Assembly (NCBI GenBank): GCA_030600745.1
Contig: JAUVLL010000189.1
Location: forward strand, 1-6,687
Direction: 5' to 3'
DNA length: 6,687 bases
From: Spirochaetaceae bacterium
Lineage (GTDB): Bacteria > Spirochaetota > Spirochaetia > B11-G9
Of this stretch, positions 6,001 through 6,687 are shown piece by piece. Below the pieces are notes generated by a model. That model was not told where the DNA came from. It was given only the letters and a program-made list of their open reading frames with translations, and did no database searches. A program made the translations under genes and the position numbers. Each line of letters opens with the position of its first letter. Positions within the stretch are counted from its first letter, which is position 1.

Positions 6001-6687
6001 CTTCCACTGAAATAAGTTACAATGATGATGATCAGACAATAACTGTAGTAAATGCAGGAGGAGCTGAAACAAAGTACTCCTATCATGATTATGGTAAAAT
6101 AACGGAGAAGATACAGACTAACCGTTATGGAAGTTCCGGCATTCCTGGAAGTGGAATAAGCTTCAATAGTGAAGAAGAGGTTCGGACTCTATTTAACTAT
6201 AATATCTACAATAATATAATATCTGTGGAAGACCCCAACGGGAACATAACAGATTATGAGTATGATGCTTTAGGAAACCTTACAAGAGAAATACTGCCTG
6301 CAGTGGATGGCACAAGAGCTGAAAGGACTTACTCCTATACCTACATGTCCAGAGAAAAGAGAATTACTAACGAGAATGGGTATCAGACTACTGAGTACAG
6401 TGATTCCAAAGGAAATGTGCTTCGCCGGATAGAACTGGATAAAAACGGAAGTTTTGACCGGTCAGCAGATTTCTATTTTGATGCTGACAGTAATCCTGTA
6501 CGTGAGATTGATGGTAATTATAATGTAACAAACTACAGATACAATGAGCGAAACCAGATGGTGGAAACAACTCTACCTTCTGCTCTTCTTTATGATGGCG
6601 TGAGTGAATATACATCATCCCCCAGGGTTGTAACGACATACAACAAAGACGGTTTTAAGATAACTGAAACAAGCTACAAAAATGGAG
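3..6687 (+). CDS. Giant secreted RHS/YD-repeat protein with discoidin-, Ig-, FN3- and ZU5-like modules (3' partial)
   Basis: A single frame is open from the ATG at 3 to the window edge: 2,228 complete codons and one extra base, no stop. A second in-frame ATG at 6 is an equally possible start; only two upstream bases are visible, so no ribosome binding site can decide. Domain order is signal peptide, two discoidin-like modules, beta-sandwich and Ig-like repeats, FN3, a ZU5-like module, then an RHS entry region and YD repeats. The RHS assignment rests on the VLPGKNGFDLEL entry motif (1248-1259), RDPNGNEITLEYD (1450-1462), DTFGRRVKFEY (1471-1481) and YEYDALGNLT (2085-2094). RHS proteins form a hollow beta shell that in many families encloses a C-terminal toxin; that end is outside this window. 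Only three cysteines are present (329, 1144, 1676), which fits an extracytoplasmic protein. The plan resembles WapA-type exported RHS proteins more than T6SS PAAR-RHS effectors, since there is a signal peptide and no PAAR domain. The RHS class is secure; toxin function is inference. Confidence 0.95.
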   Translation, partial: MMRKIIILTITLVFSSFHLFAGNVFDNVSDSNNWKDEHPALLAIDEHNNSFAQLQTGQESGWMELLLEESSQIMGYRIDALIPEGSWLSVAYDDEGVRKRIPTSNISSNDGVKTIFFQSEHIVSDSVSLYLDGAEAAEVKIYDFELILSDINNISLNAKLTLSEHADNILDYFDSNFLIDGLVGTTWWAFKSFRGGRSGPGVGGPPVQFSFEQDNLKYNKERILNGRNAHYPQVRSFAEFDVEVPGKYDRFSYYVDEFAWGTLNIKVLTDEGYLEIGSTDMMESKGWNHISLDALGSDISRIRIELSGFHTVMGGLGEIELRRLEKADCYKWYQLTGFNDEAGAAYSLFEIENEEVKDHEMVVAIDSNEYIADLPVTVNGRKLFNYSHEVIGTINIFRIKLDSNILWKGNNFISIETEENSRVLGSVIREVTVDSEVTITGLLTGYDKVIELPNSYDVHQLIVVSENDSAFDVSLSGEDGDIYLEPSEVSGKTAKYTMDSPLETERIKIYGGDGQYSVSLKGNSTGTGTFIRISPEKESTHGRGGQFLHGISDALYSDTIKINGKRANKLGNYFWVPISRLGITTGGIYDLEVIIERGGLQINSYKIEYLYEIDSNQLQIDQSEDIVYTTDDFYLLTGKVTGRGKSLYINDQEISLNGRNFEHMEPLNDGLNIIRIELKNLPGNHIIALKFLYVYKYADNLIINIDRPSDGSYVSSNPVIVSGKIQNAVDLESVTVNGVEAKLDGSSFSASIDIESEIATILVNVTDSIVGTKSKSITIFQDLTPPQVSDVFPPDNYWIASHVIPVTGYVTDETRTQVYINGYLASQIDTYFRSVTSLVEGSNFIYITARDLAGNETHPEPFTVNADTTAPFNLEVQTDVDGWTNNNRPVLTFSAEDSGIGISHYEVSIDGRSFQEQGSPFQAPVIEDGIREIVVKAVDLLGNFSVKAIEVNIDTLPPDTPSTFRAIPGNENAVLSWNEDDDETVSYKITSLNGLEEVVVEVDRDSGLLDEETNISSFEIDYQEESFFSEVELVNGDVYRFSLIAIDRAGNESISKEVEVTIGISIVEYDKDEGSFVEFDSVKLIIGPNSLPEEIEQIVISETMSEDMEELSTYPMVSPIYSFNAISFNDEIIDHVDFEEDFYCKLDYNEEDLPEGFPEQNLGVYFFDTTWSRWFKEPNSIVDTENNQIIFSTNHFTEFTIQPTVIEDLSPQELAAIEFEPFSSTTQHQQLTVSQQSGGISTSMTEFVLPGKNGFDLELRRIYDTGTAKGDANGLSANISVMLGDIFSGEVAVTLGTSFGATVASQILDSVKTYFQNNGDFAYSTGQGWRLNLPYIRGANSSVLVRTSSGSFHDIKSMEVNKDRTKDYVLYRELWLENHEGEDFTLMVKQTKDPIQMLTTIKDGDNEGDIDIGSYVSSVLDSWTLMEAVLYEKDGKEYRFDPLGRLSYIRDPNGNEITLEYDGLLLDYIEDTFGRRVKFEYAEITDYFSVPQINKIWIENDPDQREVSYEYEVGSIGINLPLLSKAIDVGKREYNYDYDPNFLFSGEFGIKINVVALIGDLFSGGAFSTVASKFGLSSVTIHAAAQAFWTFPMSFAEGYVIGKNDIDYDIKTLDYWEADTADYLFGFIPTALDISIGMQQRFLTNNLIRTNLFLGESVTESYTYDFEYAGEKQFYCARSTKDDGRLKEEYLYDTKRKVRWSWATISDYIGDIINGGLGVTSRPFNFEFIPLEKTKNSYDSITGEFLESVQTEWYKSNLQPSLKQVYRGGGTYFRNTYQYDNWGNITRQGISDVNGTRTSSKTVFSVYADTNSSRTDSEPWHTSPFPAANINGDYRIHDRLVQQLVKMEDSVSDIRYIDTAYDYDTKGNRTASALYNEEYGWQQTDYIVNSSGEVIKKTSPLGHVTDITYDYDSAPGYYTISQQQNQVAQGDGSTQNINQSTIYYRYTGLPSWSVDGRGMVSHFEYDEVGRKTLVELPDDDDSPAWDPISEVDPGFRGNNPSTEISYNDDDQTITVVNAGGAETKYSYHDYGKITEKIQTNRYGSSGIPGSGISFNSEEEVRTLFNYNIYNNIISVEDPNGNITDYEYDALGNLTREILPAVDGTRAERTYSYTYMSREKRITNENGYQTTEYSDSKGNVLRRIELDKNGSFDRSADFYFDADSNPVREIDGNYNVTNYRYNERNQMVETTLPSALLYDGVSEYTSSPRVVTTYNKDGFKITETSYKNG
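90..455 (+). other. Discoidin (F5/8C)-like module 1, about residues 30-150
   Basis: The pattern is that of a coagulation factor 5/8 C-type jelly roll. An opening Ala-Ile-Asp region (43-45) is followed by a Ser/Asn-rich turn, then Gly-Trp-Met-Glu-Leu (61-65) before a Leu-rich strand, then Ile-Met-Gly-Tyr-Arg-Ile (72-78), and a closing Val-Lys-Ile-Tyr-Asp-Phe-Glu-Leu strand (139-146). In this family the fold binds glycans or other surfaces, and secreted bacterial examples usually anchor enzymes or toxins to polysaccharide. Sequence identity to the family consensus is low, so another carbohydrate-binding jelly roll is possible. No ligand can be predicted. Confidence 0.5.
495..980 (+). other. Discoidin-like module 2, about residues 165-326
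   Basis: A second jelly-roll-like module. It has an Ile-Asp-Gly (179-181) followed by Thr-Thr-Trp-Trp (185-188), which resembles the DG...T.W opening of F5/8C domains. Later strands include an Arg-Ile-Arg-Ile-Glu-Leu strand near 304-309 and a Leu-Gly-Glu-Ile-Glu-Leu ending (316-321), similar to the usual closing 'isEiev' strand. A Gly/Pro/Arg-rich loop (194-206) sits after the tryptophans. Its pairing with module 1 suggests a double binding head at the N-terminus. The specific ligand is unknown, and the assignment is by pattern only. Confidence 0.45.
1035..2099 (+). other. Beta-sandwich stalk region of unassigned fold, about residues 345-699
   Basis: This stretch has alternating hydrophobic residues, many Gly/Asn/Asp turns and almost no predicted helix, typical of extracellular beta-sandwich repeats. 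Three related hairpins are visible: Thr-Val-Asn-Gly-Arg (377-381), Lys-Ile-Asn-Gly-Lys (561-565) and Tyr-Ile-Asn-Asp-Gln (648-652). The last is followed by an Asp-Gly-Leu-Asn-Ile-Ile turn (669-674), as in glucodextranase-B-type Ig domains. Between them, residues about 430-545 carry no motif I can name. Likely a spacer or additional binding modules between the discoidin-like head and the Ig repeats. Confidence 0.4.
2100..2867 (+). other. Three bacterial Ig-like modules, about residues 700-955
   Basis: Module one begins at Arg-Pro-Ser-Asp-Gly-Ser (707-712), a typical 'P.dGs.v' Ig opening, and contains Val-Asn-Gly (736-738). Module two starts at Leu-Thr-Pro-Pro-Gln-Val (783-788), has Tyr-Ile-Asn-Gly (819-822), Leu-Val-Glu-Gly-Ser-Asn (838-843) and ends with Ala-Arg-Asp-Leu-Ala-Gly-Asn (849-855). 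Module three starts at Asp-Thr-Thr-Ala-Pro (867-871) and ends Ala-Val-Asp-Leu-Leu-Gly-Asn (937-943). The 'DTTAP ... D.aGN' frame is a hallmark of Ig-like repeats in secreted bacterial adhesins. They probably form a rigid stalk. Confidence 0.75.
2868..3188 (+). other. Fibronectin type III-like module, about residues 956-1062
   Basis: After a Leu-Pro-Pro-Asp-Thr-Pro linker (956-961) come the FN3 strand pattern Ala-Val-Leu-Ser-Trp-Asn (973-978), with the conserved strand-B tryptophan at 977, then Tyr-Lys-Ile (strand C) and the closing Phe-Ser-Leu-Ile-Ala-Ile-Asp-Arg-Ala-Gly-Asn-Glu-Ser (1041-1053). An insertion rich in Glu and Val (about 990-1030) lengthens it beyond a standard FN3 of about 90 residues. 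It continues the stalk and probably has no enzymatic role. Confidence 0.65.
3198..3611 (+). other. ZU5-like module at the stalk/RHS junction, about residues 1066-1203
   Basis: The start has Gly-Ser-Phe-Val-Glu-Phe (1074-1079), then Lys-Leu-Ile-Ile-Gly-Pro-Asn-Ser-Leu (1083-1091) and an Ile-Val-Ile-Ser strand. This is the 'g.v.l..g..l.iP.gal.....I.i' pattern of ZU5-type domains found in secreted bacterial proteins. It ends with Asn-His-Phe-Thr-Glu-Phe-Thr-Ile (1194-1201), the usual 'tHFS.F.i' closing strand of such modules. In eukaryotic ZU5/FIIND proteins such as PIDD and NLRP1 an His-Phe-Ser in this area is an autoproteolysis site. Whether this one cleaves is unknown. It lies exactly between the Ig/FN3 stalk and the RHS region. 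Confidence 0.5.
3690..3809 (+). other. Conserved RHS entry motif, about residues 1230-1269
   Basis: Residues 1237-1268 read as the canonical beginning of a secreted RHS region: a Ser-Gly-Gly-Ile-Ser-Thr-Ser opening (1237-1243), then Phe-Val-Leu-Pro-Gly-Lys-Asn-Gly-Phe-Asp-Leu-Glu-Leu (1247-1259), then Arg-Arg-Ile-Tyr-Asp-Thr (1260-1265). In related proteins this 'lPGrnGldl.l.R.Yds' segment starts the beta shell and is followed, after a variable loop, by a 'GWrlnlPyi' strand, here at 1328-1334. In this protein that loop is occupied by hydrophobic insert 1. Confidence 0.85.
3810..3962 (+). other. Hydrophobic Gly-rich insert 1 in the RHS core, about residues 1270-1320
   Basis: The segment between the RHS entry strand and the Gly-Trp-Arg-Leu strand has about 30 mostly small or hydrophobic residues (1279-1308). 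It includes Leu-Gly-Asp-Ile-Phe-Ser-Gly (1283-1289) and a GxxxG at Gly1296-Gly1300, then an amphipathic tail ending Lys-Thr-Tyr-Phe (1312-1315). It is unlike the Tyr/Asp-rich YD strands around it. It shares its core motif with two later inserts. It may be a membrane-active or packing helix; no family is recognised. Confidence 0.55.
4209..4244 (+). other. EF-hand/dockerin-like calcium loop, residues 1403-1414
   Basis: Residues 1403-1414 read D-G-D-N-E-G-D-I-D-I-G-S. This matches the 12-residue calcium loop at positions 1 (Asp), 3 (Asp), 5 (Glu), 6 (Gly), 8 (Ile) and 9 (Asp); position 12 is Ser where Asp or Glu is expected. A possible short helix (Tyr-Val-Ser-Ser-Val-Leu) follows. The missing position-12 ligand lowers confidence. 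It could be a single structural calcium site, or simply an acidic loop in the RHS entry domain. Confidence 0.35.
4287..4445 (+). repeat. First YD/RHS repeats, about residues 1429-1481
   Basis: Consecutive RHS strands: a Tyr-Arg-Phe-Asp-Pro-Leu-Gly-Arg-Leu (1438-1446), Ile-Arg-Asp-Pro-Asn-Gly-Asn-Glu-Ile-Thr-Leu-Glu-Tyr-Asp (1449-1462) and Ile-Glu-Asp-Thr-Phe-Gly-Arg-Arg-Val-Lys-Phe-Glu-Tyr (1469-1481). These follow the 'fd..Grl..i.D.nGn.it..Yd' consensus with about 20-residue spacing. They form the first full turns of the RHS shell. The repeat is at protein level; no DNA tandem repeat is seen. Confidence 0.88.
4623..4985 (+). other. Large hydrophobic insert 2 in the RHS core, about residues 1541-1661
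   Basis: About 120 residues break the YD pattern between Tyr-Asn-Tyr-Asp-Tyr-Asp (1534-1539) and Tyr-Thr-Tyr-Asp-Phe (1662-1666). A first hydrophobic stretch (1550-1595) contains Ile-Gly-Asp-Leu-Phe-Ser-Gly-Gly (1558-1565) and an Ala-rich run (1583-1589). An acidic linker follows (1604-1622, rich in Asp/Tyr/Trp). A second hydrophobic stretch (1623-1638) then ends before Gln-Gln-Arg. The layout could be a helical hairpin. I recognise no domain. Its first part resembles insert 1. Confidence 0.5.
5097..5190 (+). other. Short insert 3 with the shared Gly-Asp motif, about residues 1699-1729
   Basis: Between two YD-type segments the chain reads Trp-Ser-Trp-Ala-Thr-Ile (1700-1705), then Tyr-Ile-Gly-Asp-Ile-Ile-Asn-Gly-Gly-Leu-Gly-Val (1708-1719). 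The Ile-Gly-Asp-Ile-Ile-Asn-Gly core lines up with the Leu/Ile-Gly-Asp-Ile/Leu-Phe-Ser-Gly of inserts 1 and 2. It is shorter and less hydrophobic than they are, so membership in the same group is tentative. Confidence 0.4.
5325..6686 (+). repeat. C-proximal RHS/YD-repeat core, residues about 1775 to window edge
   Basis: A nearly continuous run of YD repeats. Examples are Tyr-Gln-Tyr-Asp-Asn-Trp-Gly-Asn (1777-1784), Tyr-Asp-Tyr-Asp-Thr-Lys-Gly-Asn-Arg (1861-1869), Pro-Leu-Gly-His-Val-Thr (1900-1905), Phe-Glu-Tyr-Asp-Glu-Val-Gly-Arg (1963-1970), Asp-Pro-Asn-Gly-Asn-Ile-Thr (2077-2083), Tyr-Glu-Tyr-Asp-Ala-Leu-Gly-Asn-Leu (2085-2093) and Tyr-Arg-Tyr-Asn-Glu-Arg-Asn-Gln-Met (2178-2186). Several repeats carry Asp-rich loops, such as 1978-1981. 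These strands build the shell wall. The conserved end-of-core strand and C-terminal cargo are not reached. Confidence 0.92.

Noticed and set aside
5739..6639. Minus-strand open frames at 5739-6086 and 6388-6639, the first with hydrophobic stretches resembling a membrane protein
   Set aside because: They are antisense to clear YD repeats; the hydrophobic residues arise from the reverse complement of Tyr/Asp/Asn codons.
1..6687. Frameshift, split gene or a second gene within the window
   Set aside because: Codon-by-codon reading in one frame gives coherent domain patterns from the signal peptide to the last base, with no stop codon and no domain broken across frames.
1..6687. CRISPR array, tRNA, insertion sequence or terminator
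   Set aside because: No direct repeats with spacers, cloverleaf-like segments, terminal inverted repeats or hairpin-plus-T-run were seen, and there is no non-coding DNA apart from two bases at the left edge.

Overview
The whole window is one plus-strand reading frame. It starts at an ATG at position 3 (or the in-frame ATG at 6), has no stop codon, and runs off the right edge, giving at least 2,228 codons of a giant secreted RHS/YD-repeat protein. The frame was followed codon by codon with no break; residue n begins at nucleotide 3n. Only two bases lie upstream of the start, so no promoter, ribosome binding site or neighbouring gene can be seen, and there is no intergenic DNA, RNA gene, mobile element or CRISPR array.

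The DNA is AT-rich by eye, with heavy use of ATA, AGA, GGA and GAT/GAA codons. A Sec signal peptide with a short Leu-Phe-Ala cleavage region, together with the giant Ig/RHS architecture, fits a diderm bacterium. A free-living or marine spirochaete is my best guess, but this is weak inference and not shown by the sequence.

Layout of the protein: signal peptide (residues 1-21); two discoidin (F5/8C)-like sugar- or surface-binding modules (about 30-150 and 165-326); a long run of beta-sandwich modules carrying repeated VNG/ING hairpins (about 345-700); bacterial Ig-like modules (about 700-955); an FN3-like module (about 957-1062); a ZU5-like module ending in an His-Phe-Thr motif (about 1066-1203); the conserved RHS entry region (about 1230-1330); and the RHS/YD core (about 1330 to the window edge). 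The core is interrupted by three hydrophobic, glycine-rich inserts that share a Gly-Asp-[Ile/Leu]-[Phe/Ile]-[Ser/Asn]-Gly motif.

Taken together this looks like an exported adhesin or stalk fused to an RHS shell, comparable in plan to the Gram-positive wall protein WapA. If it follows other RHS proteins, the variable C-terminal cargo or toxin domain, and any immunity gene, lie just beyond the right edge. The most unusual points are the three related hydrophobic inserts, a possible autoproteolytic ZU5-type site at the stalk/RHS junction, and an EF-hand-like calcium loop within the RHS entry region.
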